This document shows, piece after piece, positions 28,990 to 38,932 of a stretch of 64,000 nt of DNA (the first letter of the stretch is position 1; every line of letters starts with the position of its first letter). A model generated the notes under the pieces. That model did not search any database, was not told where the DNA came from, and saw only the letters and a program-made list of their open reading frames with translations. The translations under genes and the position numbers were made by a program. The stretch is from Campylobacter hominis ATCC BAA-381 (GTDB lineage: Bacteria > Campylobacterota > Campylobacteria > Campylobacterales > Campylobacteraceae): NCBI RefSeq assembly GCF_000017585.1, contig NC_009714.1, forward strand, positions 898,662-962,661, written 5' to 3'.

Positions 28990-29678
28990 AAAACTTAAAA
29001 ATTTGTATCATAAAATATAAAGAATTTAAATTGAGATTTTACACTAAAAGCGACCAATTTTAACAATAAAAAATTTCACGCGCTTACTTTTCTTGCCTTT
29101 GCAAAAATATAGGTAAATTTAAAATTTAATAAATTTTACTTTAAAAATAAAAAAATTGTAACACTGAAAATTAATGCAATCTCTCATTTAACATTTTAAA
29201 AGCGTAGAAAATACGACTGTTTTAAAAATCTTTTTTTAAACTGCAATTTTTGTCTTCAAAAAAGACAAAATCTTTATTTATAATCTATTTTTTAGCAAAT
29301 AACATAAAATTCGTTAAAATATTTTCCAATATGATAAACTTTTCTTAGTTTACTGCAAGGTGTCGATCTTTCACCTGAAAAAATCGATTTGGAATTTTCT
29401 TTTTACACATTTTGGATAAAACATTAGAATTATTTTCGTCAAATATATCATAAATTCATCTGATTTTTATTTATGAATATTCCTTTTAACGATAAAAATA
29501 CTCCGCCAAAAAATTAAATTTTGTGCCATTATCGGTAAAATTTCGTAGTTTGGTAAAATTTTGCCAAAATTATAAAGGCGACCTGAAACTTATAGGCTAT
29601 TTTAAAATTTCACCTCCGCTTTAAGCCGCCTTAGTTAAAAATCAATTTATATATTTTAAGCTGTTAAGATAAAACTAC
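28990..29678. other. 690-bp convergent gap, no intact gene
   Basis: Mostly AT-rich. A more G+C-rich patch at about 29573-29632 contains AAGGCG and CGCCTT arms about 46 nt apart. On the minus strand short open pieces occur here (for example FGKILPNYEIL around 29520-29570), interrupted by stops. I cannot tell whether this is decayed coding sequence, a structured RNA or chance. Confidence 0.4.
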
Positions 29679-32231
29679 TTAAAAAAGTCCTTTTATAAGC
29701 TCTTTTGTAAGATTTTTGCCACTTTCGCCACTTTCATCCCGCTCTTTTGCTTTGCCGCCGCCTAAAATCTTATTTAACCCTTTGTCTATGACTTTATCCA
29801 GTTTTTTCTCCAAATATTTTGATGAAACTTTTACTTTAGGATTTTCTGTTGTGCCGGTTACACTTATATCAAGATCGGTTTTTTCAACATTTGCATAAAC
29901 CGGAATATCAATAGCTTTTGTAAGCGTATCAACTTTGCCGTCTTTGACATTTATTTCGCTTCTTTTCGCTTTCATATTTGCGTTAAAATTAACTTTATTT
30001 TTATTAATTGTTCCTTTAAAAGTCGCGTCTTTATAAACTTCATCACTTAGATCAACGCCGGTAGCAAGTTTAATGGCGGTTGTGAGTTTATTTTCGGTTA
30101 AATAACCCTCTTTTACCAACACATCAAAATTTCCATTCTCTTTTGCGATATTATATTTAAAATCAGCCATACCTTTGCCTCTATAAAAATCGCTGTAATC
30201 CAAAAAGTGCATCAGCTCCTTGACATCGAAATCTTTAAGAGAAGCCTTAAAATCTTGATTTAACAAATTCGCATTAAGTTTGCCACCCAAAAAATCTGAT
30301 GTTATATTTACTTTGAAATCCTTGTCTTTTGCGGCGTTTCCATTAAGCTTTACAGAACCGTTTAATTTTCTGCCGACTAAAAAATCAAGTCTGCTGAAAT
30401 CAGGAATATCAGCGCTGAAATTGCTATTTAAAACGCCGCTATTCATATCAAAAGTGCCGTTTAATTTGCTTAAATCGGCTAAATCCGATTTAAGCAAACC
30501 GGCAAAATTTGCAACCGATTTTTTTAGTTTCATATCTGCATCAGCGCTAAATTGCACATTTTTCGGAAAACTTTTTTTAGTTAATTTATCCATTGTGGAT
30601 TTTACAAGATTTGCATTTGAAATTTTTAGCGTTACATCGCCATTTAAATTTTTTGGTTCAAATGATTTTAAATTAACTTTTGCATTTATTTTGCCACTTG
30701 AATAGGCCGGTTCTCCAATCATCGCAAAAAGCGCCAAAAGTTCTATGTTTTTTACATTTGCTTCAAGAGTTTTGCCGTCTGTTAAAACATCTATCGTACC
30801 GTCAAGCGCGCTGATATCAGCTTTTAGTCCTGCTAAATTATTATCTTTTATATCAGCATCCGCATTTATTTTTGCACTTCCTTTTAAGCCGACATTCAGT
30901 TTTGACATATCGGCTATGTTTGCCGATAAATTTGCCTTTGCGTTTTTTGTATTAAGATTGTAATTTGCGATAAGTTTATTGACATTTAACAAATCCGATT
31001 TCAAGTTTGCATTCAATTTTATATCACCGCTATTGATTTTCGCGTCGCTGTTTAAAGCAAATGCGGTATTATCGGCGACATTTATATTCGTAAGTTTTGC
31101 AAACTCTTTTTGACTTATTTTGCCGTCATTTACAGCGATTGTCGCGCCTCCTGTAATCTTTGAAGTGTTATAAATATCATCTATTTTTACATCACCGTTA
31201 ATTTTTCCGTTTGCAAATGCAGGCATATTCGCAAGCGCTATTAAATTTGAAAGTTCCAAATTATTTAATTTCGCATTTAGTTTTGAATCTTTTAAATTTG
31301 CCGAAATATTGCCGCCAAAACCTTTAATATCCGCATTTAAAAACTCTATTTTTTCATCCTCAAATTCAAACTCGCCGTTAGCGGCTAAGCTTCCTTTCAG
31401 TTTTTGATGAATAATCGCTTCAAGTTTTGAAAGATCTTGTATATCAACGCTGAAATCGCTTTGAAGTGTCTTTTTATTTATATCATAAACGGTTTTTTGT
31501 GCATTTATGTTTAAAATTTCAGAGTTTATATAAGTTTTTGCCGTAGCAATCAAATCTTTTATGTTTATATCGGAATTTAAACTAATAGCCAAATTGTTTG
31601 GAATCGTAATGTTACGCTCTTTAAAAACAGCTTCGTTTAAAACGGCGTTTTGTGAGTTTATATTTGCATTTCCGTTTTCATTTTTAATTTTTGCAACCAC
31701 ATTCAAACTACCTTGTTTCAGGTATTTTGGCATATTTAAAAATTCTAAAACCTTGCTTAAATTTATATTTTTTGCATTTAAATCAACATCTTCAGGTTTA
31801 AACTCATCTATTTTTGCTAAAAAGTTTATATTTGAATCAAACGCTTTGCCTGAGCCGTTTACAGCAAATTTATCTATTGTTCCTCCGGCTTTTCCTCTAA
31901 AGTCCATAGCGTCTTTTAATTTTAAATTAAATGTCGACAAATCATTTACGTTTAAGGCGTAATTCACATTAAAACTTCTCGCAAAAAGCCCGTATTTTCC
32001 GAATACATTAGCCGAAATTTCATTATTTATATCGGCTGTAATATTAAAATCACCGAAATTAAGCTCGAATTTTTTGAAATTTACGACTAAACCGGTTTTT
32101 TCTTTAATTAAATTTTGAGCATAAGATTTAATCATATTGTTTCCTGACGATGAAAACAAAAATGTAAGTCCGCAAATGACAATTACACACAAAATTATCA
32201 CTGTAAAAAAGAGATATTTTAAAAATTTCAT
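29679..32231 (-). CDS. AsmA-like envelope protein with internal repeats
   Basis: 850 residues. One N-terminal membrane helix (about 5-27) is followed by a long beta-strand-rich, Lys/Asn/Leu-rich periplasmic region. About four degenerate units share a pattern of the type LxxLLxxxxxPxYxxGKI (around residues 165, 330, 500 and 690). The C-terminus has TGTTENPKVKVSS near 800, as in AsmA/TamB-superfamily tails, and a low-complexity Lys/Glu/Gly end. Members form hydrophobic grooves thought to carry phospholipids to the outer membrane. RBS AAAAAGGAAAAG. It lies 63 nt downstream of the helicase gene. Confidence 0.7.
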   Translation of the reverse strand: MKFLKYLFFTVIILCVIVICGLTFLFSSSGNNMIKSYAQNLIKEKTGLVVNFKKFELNFGDFNITADINNEISANVFGKYGLFARSFNVNYALNVNDLSTFNLKLKDAMDFRGKAGGTIDKFAVNGSGKAFDSNINFLAKIDEFKPEDVDLNAKNINLSKVLEFLNMPKYLKQGSLNVVAKIKNENGNANINSQNAVLNEAVFKERNITIPNNLAISLNSDINIKDLIATAKTYINSEILNINAQKTVYDINKKTLQSDFSVDIQDLSKLEAIIHQKLKGSLAANGEFEFEDEKIEFLNADIKGFGGNISANLKDSKLNAKLNNLELSNLIALANMPAFANGKINGDVKIDDIYNTSKITGGATIAVNDGKISQKEFAKLTNINVADNTAFALNSDAKINSGDIKLNANLKSDLLNVNKLIANYNLNTKNAKANLSANIADMSKLNVGLKGSAKINADADIKDNNLAGLKADISALDGTIDVLTDGKTLEANVKNIELLALFAMIGEPAYSSGKINAKVNLKSFEPKNLNGDVTLKISNANLVKSTMDKLTKKSFPKNVQFSADADMKLKKSVANFAGLLKSDLADLSKLNGTFDMNSGVLNSNFSADIPDFSRLDFLVGRKLNGSVKLNGNAAKDKDFKVNITSDFLGGKLNANLLNQDFKASLKDFDVKELMHFLDYSDFYRGKGMADFKYNIAKENGNFDVLVKEGYLTENKLTTAIKLATGVDLSDEVYKDATFKGTINKNKVNFNANMKAKRSEINVKDGKVDTLTKAIDIPVYANVEKTDLDISVTGTTENPKVKVSSKYLEKKLDKVIDKGLNKILGGGKAKERDESGESGKNLTKELIKGLF

Positions 32232-32294
32232 AACTTTTCCTTTTTAGATTTTTTACCAATTTTAGCCAATTTTTCATTAACTAAAATTTTACGA

Positions 32295-34319
32295 TTATTT
32301 TACGAGTCCCGCTTCTTTTAAAAAAACACTCGCTTCATAAGTTATTTTTCTGATTTTATCAAATTTTGCGAAGCTTAGCGTAAGTTCATTTCTGGCCCTT
32401 GTAACGGCTACATAAAAAAGCCTGCGCTCTTCTTCAATATTTCCGCCTGTTAACATTAATTTTGTGTTTGGAAAACGGTTTTGCGCTAAATCAACCACAA
32501 AAACAGCGTCAAACTCAAGCCCTTTACTTGCATGTACGCTAAGTAAATTAACGCCCTCGCCTTCATCAATCTCTTTGCTTCCGATTGTTAAAAAATTATA
32601 AAAACGCTCGGCATTTGGATATTTAAGCGCAATTTCATTTAAAATTTCAAGTTTATTGTAAATTTTTGTTATTTCATCTTTTTTACGAATTTCATCCAAT
32701 TTGCCGTTTCTTTGTGTAGCTCTTTTTGTAGCTAAAAAATCCGCTATATGAGCAAAAATTTCGCTATTTTGAATGTTTTTTAAAATTTCATCGGTATCAT
32801 CGAAATTTCGCACACTTTTAAGAAATTTATAAATTTTATATAAAAATTTCGCTCCAAGTTCGGTCAGTCTTTCAAATTTAAACACAGGATTTTTCGCAAA
32901 CTCATTATAAAAACCTAAATCCCCAAATCTTGACGCCGAACCGAAAAATTCATCGTCGAAAAGTCCAAGTTGAACGTTTTTACGTTTTTTTGGTAAAATT
33001 TGCACATTCATATCAGGGCATAAAAATCCGTTTACAATAGAGTTATGCCCTATATTTGTAAAAATTTCAAACAGCTCCCTACTCATTGCAGCGCCGATTG
33101 TAGCACCATATTCGCAAAGATTTATAAAAGACATTATATCTTTTTGATTTACTAAAATCGCAAGCAAATTTGTAGCCGCTTTAACTTCCTTGCTGTCAAA
33201 AAAACTAATAGAGCCTTTTCTTTTGCTTTGTATTTCAAGCTCTCTTAACGCGATTTCAATACCGTCTGCGCTTGAATTATTGCGAAAAATCACGGCGATA
33301 TTTTCGCCTTTTGTGTCGTTTTGTAAAAGTTTATGTATCATCTGCGCCACGCTTTTATATTGCGACATAATTTCATCGTAAATATATAATTTAGGGTTTT
33401 TAAAATTGCCTTCTCTGCCAACTATAAGCTTTTTTGGATAAAGTCTTTCGTTGTTTGAAATGACACGATTTGCAAGCGCCAAAATTTGAGATGATGAGCG
33501 ATAATTTATATTCAGATTATACACTTTAGCGTCTTTATAACGCATGCCGAAAGAGCCTATTATGTTGATATTTGCACCGTTAAACGCATAAATGCTTTGA
33601 TCGAAATCGCCAACGCAAAATAGACTTTTTGTATTAAAAGAATCAATTAATGAACCTTGAAGCGTGTTTGTATCCTGATACTCATCAACCAAAATTTCAT
33701 CGAATGCAACCGGTGCACCTTTTATAAGCTCTTTTCGCATTCTAATCAGTAAATCGTTAAAATCAGCATAACCGAATTTAGCCTTTTGAGCTTCAAATTC
33801 TTCAAGAATATCGGCATAAATATCGGAAAAAGCCGCCTGCTCTTCATAGTTTTTGCTAAACCAATCGCTGAAATTTTCTTTTAACTCTTTATTTTGAAAT
33901 AGCGAATAAATATCATAAAGATACACTCCGCCATACGGTTTTACATCGCTGATATGATCAAATCTTCGCCTTGCCGCAATTGATTTCAGTAAAATTTTAA
34001 GTTCGCTCGGCTGCTTCAATACTACGCCTTTATTCAACTTTTTAAGCAAAGAATAAGAAACGGAATGAAAAGTTCCTGCGGTTATTTGCGAAGTTATTTT
34101 TTCGTCAAATTTCATCGATAAACGCGATATCATTTCATTTGCAGCTTTATTTGTAAAAGTTAAAAGTAAAATTTTTTTTGGATTTACACCTAAACTTAAA
34201 AGATGCGAAATACGCGCCACTATCGTCGAAGTTTTACCGGTTCCTGCGCTTGCTATTATTAGATTGTGTCCCATTGGCGCGGTCGCAGCGGCATATTGTT
34301 CGTTATTTAATTTTTTCAA
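32295..34319 (-). CDS. UvrD/Rep-family SF1 DNA helicase
   Basis: 674 residues. Helicase motifs in order: Q-motif LNNEQYAA, Walker A ASAGTGKT at about 24-31, Ia TFTNKAANEM, II VDEYQDTN near 210, III GDFDQSIYAFNGA, IV NINYRSS, V LLSVHASKGLEFD near 585 and VI FYVAVTRARNEL. It unwinds DNA 3'-5' in repair or replication restart. The start is a TTG at 34319 preceded by AAAGGT. Whether it is functionally UvrD, PcrA or Rep is not decidable here; a second paralog may exist elsewhere. Confidence 0.92.
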   Translation of the reverse strand: MKKLNNEQYAAATAPMGHNLIIASAGTGKTSTIVARISHLLSLGVNPKKILLLTFTNKAANEMISRLSMKFDEKITSQITAGTFHSVSYSLLKKLNKGVVLKQPSELKILLKSIAARRRFDHISDVKPYGGVYLYDIYSLFQNKELKENFSDWFSKNYEEQAAFSDIYADILEEFEAQKAKFGYADFNDLLIRMRKELIKGAPVAFDEILVDEYQDTNTLQGSLIDSFNTKSLFCVGDFDQSIYAFNGANINIIGSFGMRYKDAKVYNLNINYRSSSQILALANRVISNNERLYPKKLIVGREGNFKNPKLYIYDEIMSQYKSVAQMIHKLLQNDTKGENIAVIFRNNSSADGIEIALRELEIQSKRKGSISFFDSKEVKAATNLLAILVNQKDIMSFINLCEYGATIGAAMSRELFEIFTNIGHNSIVNGFLCPDMNVQILPKKRKNVQLGLFDDEFFGSASRFGDLGFYNEFAKNPVFKFERLTELGAKFLYKIYKFLKSVRNFDDTDEILKNIQNSEIFAHIADFLATKRATQRNGKLDEIRKKDEITKIYNKLEILNEIALKYPNAERFYNFLTIGSKEIDEGEGVNLLSVHASKGLEFDAVFVVDLAQNRFPNTKLMLTGGNIEEERRLFYVAVTRARNELTLSFAKFDKIRKITYEASVFLKEAGLVK

Positions 34320-34776
34320 ATATTTTACCTTTCAATGTGCTTTTTATATTAAAAATTTGAAGTATTTTCGGCTGGAATCATAATTTTTTTAATCAACATT
34401 TTTATAAATAATAATATTTATTCTTTTAAAATTTAAAAGACGCCGATTTTAGCAAAATTAGGTTTAAAATTTTGTGAAATTTCAGATTTTAACAACTTTA
34501 AAAACATTAATATATAAAAAACCGATGTGCTTAACAAAATTGAACCGACTGTCAAACAAAATATATACAGTAAAATCAAACTGATATCAAGCGCTTTAAA
34601 ACATTATTTAAACGATAAAATTCTTTAAATTTCTAATTTCTTTTAAAATTTCAGGAATTTTAATTTAAATCTTTAAATTTCGCGCTGTATAAATCAAAAT
34701 TTAAATTTTAAATATTTACAAAATTTACCATTTTATGACATATTTTTATAATATTTAATAATTAAGAAAAATATAT
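34320..34776. other. Divergent intergenic stretch, no gene seen
   Basis: About 450 bp of AT-rich DNA between the helicase start and the dps operator/promoter region. No frame with an RBS or recognisable protein was found. Confidence 0.6.
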
Positions 34777-34797
34777 AAATAATAAAATTTATTATTT
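34777..34797. promoter_or_regulatory. Candidate PerR/Fur-type operator upstream of dps
   Basis: A perfect 10-bp inverted repeat around one central base (arms 34777-34786 and 34788-34797, AAATAATAAA/TTTATTATTT) lies just upstream of the -10. It resembles AT-rich boxes bound by Fur-family regulators, which control dps in many bacteria, and shares ATAAAATTTATT with the ahpC upstream repeat at 53126-53146. AT-richness raises the chance of coincidence. Confidence 0.4.
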
Positions 34798-34813
34798 GTT
34801 TAATAATATACAT

Positions 34814-34819
34814 TATAAT
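34814..34819 (+). promoter_or_regulatory. -10 element of dps
   Basis: TATAAT 32 nt before the dps ATG, 17 nt after the inverted repeat. Confidence 0.5.
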
Positions 34820-34851
34820 TTTATAAATTTCAAAAAAAGAAAGGAATAAAT

Positions 34852-35289
34852 ATGTCAAAAGTAGTTGAGCAATTAAACAAAATTCAAGCTGATGCGTGGG
34901 CATTGACCCTAAAATTTCATAATTATCATTGGAATGTAAAAGGAAATATGTTTCACACAGTTCACGTTTATACGGAAAAAGCTTATGATGAGTTTTTTGA
35001 ATTATTTGATGCTGTTGCGGAGCGCGCAATAATGATAGGCGGCAAAGCTATTGTCTGCCCTAAAAAAATTATCGAATTAAGTAAAGCACCAGAGTGCAAA
35101 AAAGATGATTTTTCGTGCATTGAAATTTACGGTCTTATAAAAGCTGATTACGAATATTTATTAAAAGAGCTTAAAAAATTGCGTAAAGCGGCTGAAGAAG
35201 CTGACGACAGCACAACACAAGCTTTGGCTGAAGATAATATCGCTAAATACGAAAAAGAAATTTGGATGCTAAATCAAACAATAGCATAA
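34852..35289 (+). CDS. dps: Dps/NapA ferritin-like DNA-protection protein
   Basis: 145 residues, the typical size for a four-helix Dps subunit. Intersubunit ferroxidase ligands are recognisable in KFHNYHWNVKG near 18-28, VHVYTEKAYDEF near 34-45 and LFDAVAERAIMIGG. This is the HxxxE arrangement of H. pylori NapA rather than HxxxD. The dodecamer oxidises Fe2+ with H2O2 and stores iron, limiting Fenton damage. GAAAGGAA precedes the ATG. Monocistronic, with its own promoter and terminator. Confidence 0.95.
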   Translation: MSKVVEQLNKIQADAWALTLKFHNYHWNVKGNMFHTVHVYTEKAYDEFFELFDAVAERAIMIGGKAIVCPKKIIELSKAPECKKDDFSCIEIYGLIKADYEYLLKELKKLRKAAEEADDSTTQALAEDNIAKYEKEIWMLNQTIA

Positions 35290-35297
35290 TTTATACG

Positions 35298-35330
35298 GCA
35301 AAAAGCGCTTTTATATTGCGCTTTTTGCTT
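35298..35330 (+). terminator. Terminator of dps
   Basis: A perfect 11-bp stem (arms 35298-35308 and 35318-35328, GCAAAAAGCGC/GCGCTTTTTGC) with a 9-nt loop lies 8 nt after the dps stop. Confidence 0.75.
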
Positions 35331-35652
35331 TACAAAAATTTAAATAAATCTCATAAAATACAGTTTAAATCCATTAAAAACTCAAAACATTTAAAATTCA
35401 TATTCTAAGCTATTATTTTAATTTATAAAAATATGCCATCCTGAAATTTCAAATACTGAAATTTCAAAACAGTTAAAATGCAGAAATTAACAAAAATTTT
35501 AAAAATGGCTGTTTTTTATATTAAAAATAAATTCGATAAAGCTTTTTAAAATGATTATATTTTTAATATAAAACAAAAAAAATGGAAAATTAAATTTTAT
35601 AATTAAAAACTGCGAATTGAAAATTTAAGGTTTTAAATGATATTCTTATTTT
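35331..35652. other. Convergent intergenic stretch, no gene seen
   Basis: About 320 bp of AT-rich sequence between the dps terminator and the end of pgpA. Nothing recognisable. Confidence 0.6.
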
Positions 35653-36168
35653 TTAAAACAAAATTTTCGTATAACCGAGCTTAAAAATAATTCCTAAAGT
35701 CATCAAAACACCGATTCCGGCAAAAAATCCTGCTAAAACATCATCAAGCATAACCCCAAGTCCGCCTTTTACTTCTCTATCAATTTTACCTATAATTGAT
35801 GGTTTCAAAATGTCAAATGCACGAAAATATATAAAAGATAAAATTATACTTAAAATATAAAATTGTCCTTCCAAAATATCATCGTTTTCGCCAAAAACAA
35901 AAGCGCAACTAATCGACATTGCTATCCAGACGCCTACAGCTTCATCAATCACAATCTCGCTGTTATCGTGGCTTTGCACGGTTTTTTCGTAATTATTTAT
36001 TATATTTATGGAAATTAAAAATATTAAAAATGAAATTCCAAAAAGAGCGCTTGCTCCTAAAAATTTCAGTATAAAATAACCGATAATTACTCCTGCTAAA
36101 CTTCCCCAAGTTCCGCTGGCAGGACGAATTAAACCAATTCCAAAAAATGTCACAAAACATTTAATCAT
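35653..36168 (-). CDS. pgpA: Phosphatidylglycerophosphatase A
   Basis: 171 residues with about four membrane segments. PgpA motifs: the PASGTWGS loop near 17, IVIDEAVGVW near 72 and FDILKPSIIGKIDR near 117, ending VKGGLGVMLDDVLAG. It removes the phosphate from phosphatidylglycerophosphate at the inner membrane. It stands alone between dps (convergent) and dnaB, about 200 bp downstream of dnaB. Confidence 0.92.
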   Translation of the reverse strand: MIKCFVTFFGIGLIRPASGTWGSLAGVIIGYFILKFLGASALFGISFLIFLISINIINNYEKTVQSHDNSEIVIDEAVGVWIAMSISCAFVFGENDDILEGQFYILSIILSFIYFRAFDILKPSIIGKIDREVKGGLGVMLDDVLAGFFAGIGVLMTLGIIFKLGYTKILF

Positions 36169-36364
36169 ACTTTTCCTTTAAAATTTTGCAAGATTTTATC
36201 ATAAAATTTTAATTATCTGAAACGCGAATAATCAAAAACTGAAATTTGATTTTAATAAAAAAATACCAGTTGAAAATAACGTAGTTATAAAATTTCAATC
36301 TGAAATTTTGCCGTTTTATTTATAAAAAAATTTTGCCGAAAAAATTTAGAAATTAAACAAAATT

Positions 36365-37822
36365 TTACTCTTTAAACTCGCTTACTTCAGGTTGCGCGAA
36401 ATCAGCCGTATCGCTATTAAAATTTTCCATTTCTCCACCGGTATTGAAACTTGCATCCACAAAACGCGCAAAATGTTTTTGAAATATAAGTTTTACCGTT
36501 CCTATTTCGCCGCGACGGTTTTTAGCGATGATTATTTCGGCCTCTTCTTCATTTTCATTTTTTAAAGGACGTGCAGGAGTTATGGCGATCTCTTTTCCAA
36601 GTTCTGCCGCTCTTGCTTCACGCTCTTTTTGAGCCTGCTCGGCATAAACTTCATCTCTATATACAAACATAATAATATCGGCGTCCTGCTCGATAGCTCC
36701 TGATTCACGTAAATCACTTAACATCGGGCGTTTATTCGATCTGCTGTCTAAATTTCTGTTTAATTGTGCAAGTGCGATAATCGGAATTTTAAGTTCCATA
36801 GCAAGAAGTTTTAAATTTCTTGAAATTTCGGCGATTTGCAAATGTCTTTCACTAAAATTTCCGCTGCTTGTCATAAGTCCCAAATAATCAATTACACAAA
36901 GTTTTATTTCATTGTGATCGGCTTTAAGCTTTCTTAACTGCGTTCTTACCTGATGAATATTAACATATCCGCTGTCGTAAATAAAAAGCTTTTGCTCGCT
37001 AAGTTCCTGGCAGGCGGCGCTAAGTCTGTCATATTCTTCATCGCTCATACTTGCTGTCATCAGATTTGACAATGGAATGCTTGTATTTGCGCTTAAAATT
37101 TTAGCAGCCACGTCATCAGACGACATTTCAAGCGAAAAAAGCACAACAGCATCGCCTTTTTGTATGATTTTTGAAATCAAAGAAATTGCAAATGTTGTTT
37201 TTCCCATAGCCGGACGAGCGGCAATAATAATAAACTCGCCATCTTTAAAACCTTTTGTGTAATGATTCAAATATCTAAAACCTGTATCCAGTCCGACTAT
37301 ATCTTTATTTTCCAAATCTTTTTGATGAGCGATTTTTTCCACAAGTGTTTTAATGACTTCAGGCATTTGTTTTATGCGGTTGCTTCCTACACCATCTGTT
37401 AATTCATAAATTTTTTGCGCTACAGAATCTATCAAATCTTTACTTGGAGTAGCTTCATTTACCATTTTAGGTACATTCACAGCGATTTTTAAAAGATTTC
37501 TGCGAATTGATTTATCTTTCAACTCGCGTGCATATTTCTCAACATCGACAAGAGCCGAAAGCGATAAAATTTCGCTTAAAATTTCCTCATTATAATTATT
37601 TTCAAGACGTTTTTTTACAAAGCCGATATCAATGGGCTCATCGTGCGAATAACAGCTCATCATCGCTTTGAATATATCGGCGTGAGCTTTTAAATAAAAA
37701 TCCTTATCGTCAATTATCCCAAAAACTTCGCTAAACGCATCTTCATTAAAAAAAATCGAGCTTAAAATCGATCTTTCTATATCCAAATCATAAAGATTTG
37801 ATGGAATTTGTTCGTTATTCAT
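36365..37822 (-). CDS. dnaB: Replicative DNA helicase DnaB
   Basis: 485 residues from the ATG at 37822, which has GGCGGAA upstream; an in-frame start 15 nt earlier is less likely. An N-terminal all-helical domain (about 1-105) and linker are followed by a RecA-type motor with [11 protein letters not shown] (about 200), [16 protein letters not shown] near 310 and [11 protein letters not shown] near 370. The hexamer unwinds DNA at the fork. It overlaps the ispG end by 8 nt. HobA, which helps DnaA load the machinery, is encoded 4 kb away on the other strand. Confidence 0.96.
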   Translation of the reverse strand: MNNEQIPSNLYDLDIERSILSSIFFNEDAFSEVFGIIDDKDFYLKAHADIFKAMMSCYSHDEPIDIGFVKKRLENNYNEEILSEILSLSALVDVEKYARELKDKSIRRNLLKIAVNVPKMVNEATPSKDLIDSVAQKIYELTDGVGSNRIKQMPEVIKTLVEKIAHQKDLENKDIVGLDTGFRYLNHYTKGFKDGEFIIIAARPAMGKTTFAISLISKIIQKGDAVVLFSLEMSSDDVAAKILSANTSIPLSNLMTASMSDEEYDRLSAACQELSEQKLFIYDSGYVNIHQVRTQLRKLKADHNEIKLCVIDYLGLMTSSGNFSERHLQIAEISRNLKLLAMELKIPIIALAQLNRNLDSRSNKRPMLSDLRESGAIEQDADIIMFVYRDEVYAEQAQKEREARAAELGKEIAITPARPLKNENEEEAEIIIAKNRRGEIGTVKLIFQKHFARFVDASFNTGGEMENFNSDTADFAQPEVSEFKE

Positions 37823-38870
37823 ATTTTTCCGCCTCATTTTTTACTTCTTCCAAAAATCTTTCTACAAGCTCGTTTTCACTTAATTTTGCTACGATTTTAC
37901 CTTTTTTTATTATTAAGCCGTTTCCTTTGCCGAATGCAATCGCCACATCCGCTCCTTTCGCTTCGCCTATCGCATTTACAACGCAACCCATAACTGATAC
38001 ATTTAAAGGCGCTTTAATATCTTTTAACGAAGTTTCTATTTTTTTGACGGCAGTTACCAAATCACATTGCAAACGTCCGCAAGTAGGACACGAAATTATA
38101 TTTACACCGCTTTGTTGAATGCCGCTGTCCTGCAAAATCGCGCGCGCCACTTTTATCTCTTTTTCAAGTTCGCCCGTAATACTTACTCTTATCGTATCAC
38201 CGATTCCTGCAATCAGCAAATTTCCAAGCGCAATGGCACTTTTTATTGTCGCATGAAATTCGGTTCCAGCTTCCGTAACACCAAGATGAAAAGGATATTC
38301 GCATTTTTTGCGAAGCGCTTTGTAAGCTTTGATTGTTTTTATCGTATCACTTGATTTTAGCGAAACAACGATATCGGTAAAATTTTCTTTTTCCAATAAA
38401 TCGATATTGTACAAAGCCGATTCCACCATTCCTTTTGGTGTTCTGCCGTATTTTTTTTCAAATTTTTCTTCCAAAGAGCCACTGTTTACTCCGATTCTAA
38501 TCGGTAAATTCCGTTCTTTGCAAGCTCCGACAACGGCTTTTATTCGCTCACTTCCACCGATATTTCCAGGATTTAAACGAATGGCATCGACAAATTTCGC
38601 CGTTTTTAGCGCATGGCGATAATTAAAATGAATATCGGCTACAATCGGAAGCGGACTTTCTTTTTTAATTTCCTCTAAAGCCTCCGCATCTTTATTATCT
38701 AAAACGGCGCAACGCACGATATCGCAACCTGCAAAATATAAGCGATTTATTTGTTCAAGAGTTGCTTTTATATCTTTTGTTTTTGAAAAAGTCATAGATT
38801 GCACGGAAATAGGTGCATCGCCGCCGATAGCGACATTTCCTGCAAAAATTTTTTTGGTTTTATATCTCAT
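37815..38870 (-). CDS. ispG: 4-hydroxy-3-methylbut-2-en-1-yl diphosphate synthase
   Basis: 351 residues from the ATG at 38870; an in-frame start at 38939 would overlap hemW and add 23 non-conserved residues. A TIM barrel begins [11 protein letters not shown]. The C-terminal [4Fe-4S] ligands are in CPTCG near 260 and [10 protein letters not shown] near 300. It catalyses the penultimate MEP-pathway step supplying IPP, consistent with uppS elsewhere in the window. Cotranscribed with hemW upstream and dnaB downstream. Confidence 0.94.
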   Translation of the reverse strand: MRYKTKKIFAGNVAIGGDAPISVQSMTFSKTKDIKATLEQINRLYFAGCDIVRCAVLDNKDAEALEEIKKESPLPIVADIHFNYRHALKTAKFVDAIRLNPGNIGGSERIKAVVGACKERNLPIRIGVNSGSLEEKFEKKYGRTPKGMVESALYNIDLLEKENFTDIVVSLKSSDTIKTIKAYKALRKKCEYPFHLGVTEAGTEFHATIKSAIALGNLLIAGIGDTIRVSITGELEKEIKVARAILQDSGIQQSGVNIISCPTCGRLQCDLVTAVKKIETSLKDIKAPLNVSVMGCVVNAIGEAKGADVAIAFGKGNGLIIKKGKIVAKLSENELVERFLEEVKNEAEKYE

Positions 38871-38932
38871 AAATTTTGCTTTCGAATTTTTTGCCCCGAT
38901 TGTATAAAATTTTAGCTTAGTATTCAAATTTA

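Noticed and set aside
28990..29678. tRNA, SRP RNA or 6S RNA in the long gaps
   Set aside because: I looked in all gaps over 300 bp for T-loop (GGTTCRA), SRP (GGAAGN-AGCAG) and 6S-like signatures and found none. Automated tRNAscan/Infernal runs would settle this.
34733..35029. 98-codon minus-strand frame over the dps promoter and 5' end
   Set aside because: It is the reverse of dps coding and operator DNA; the true gene on the plus strand has a family match and RBS.
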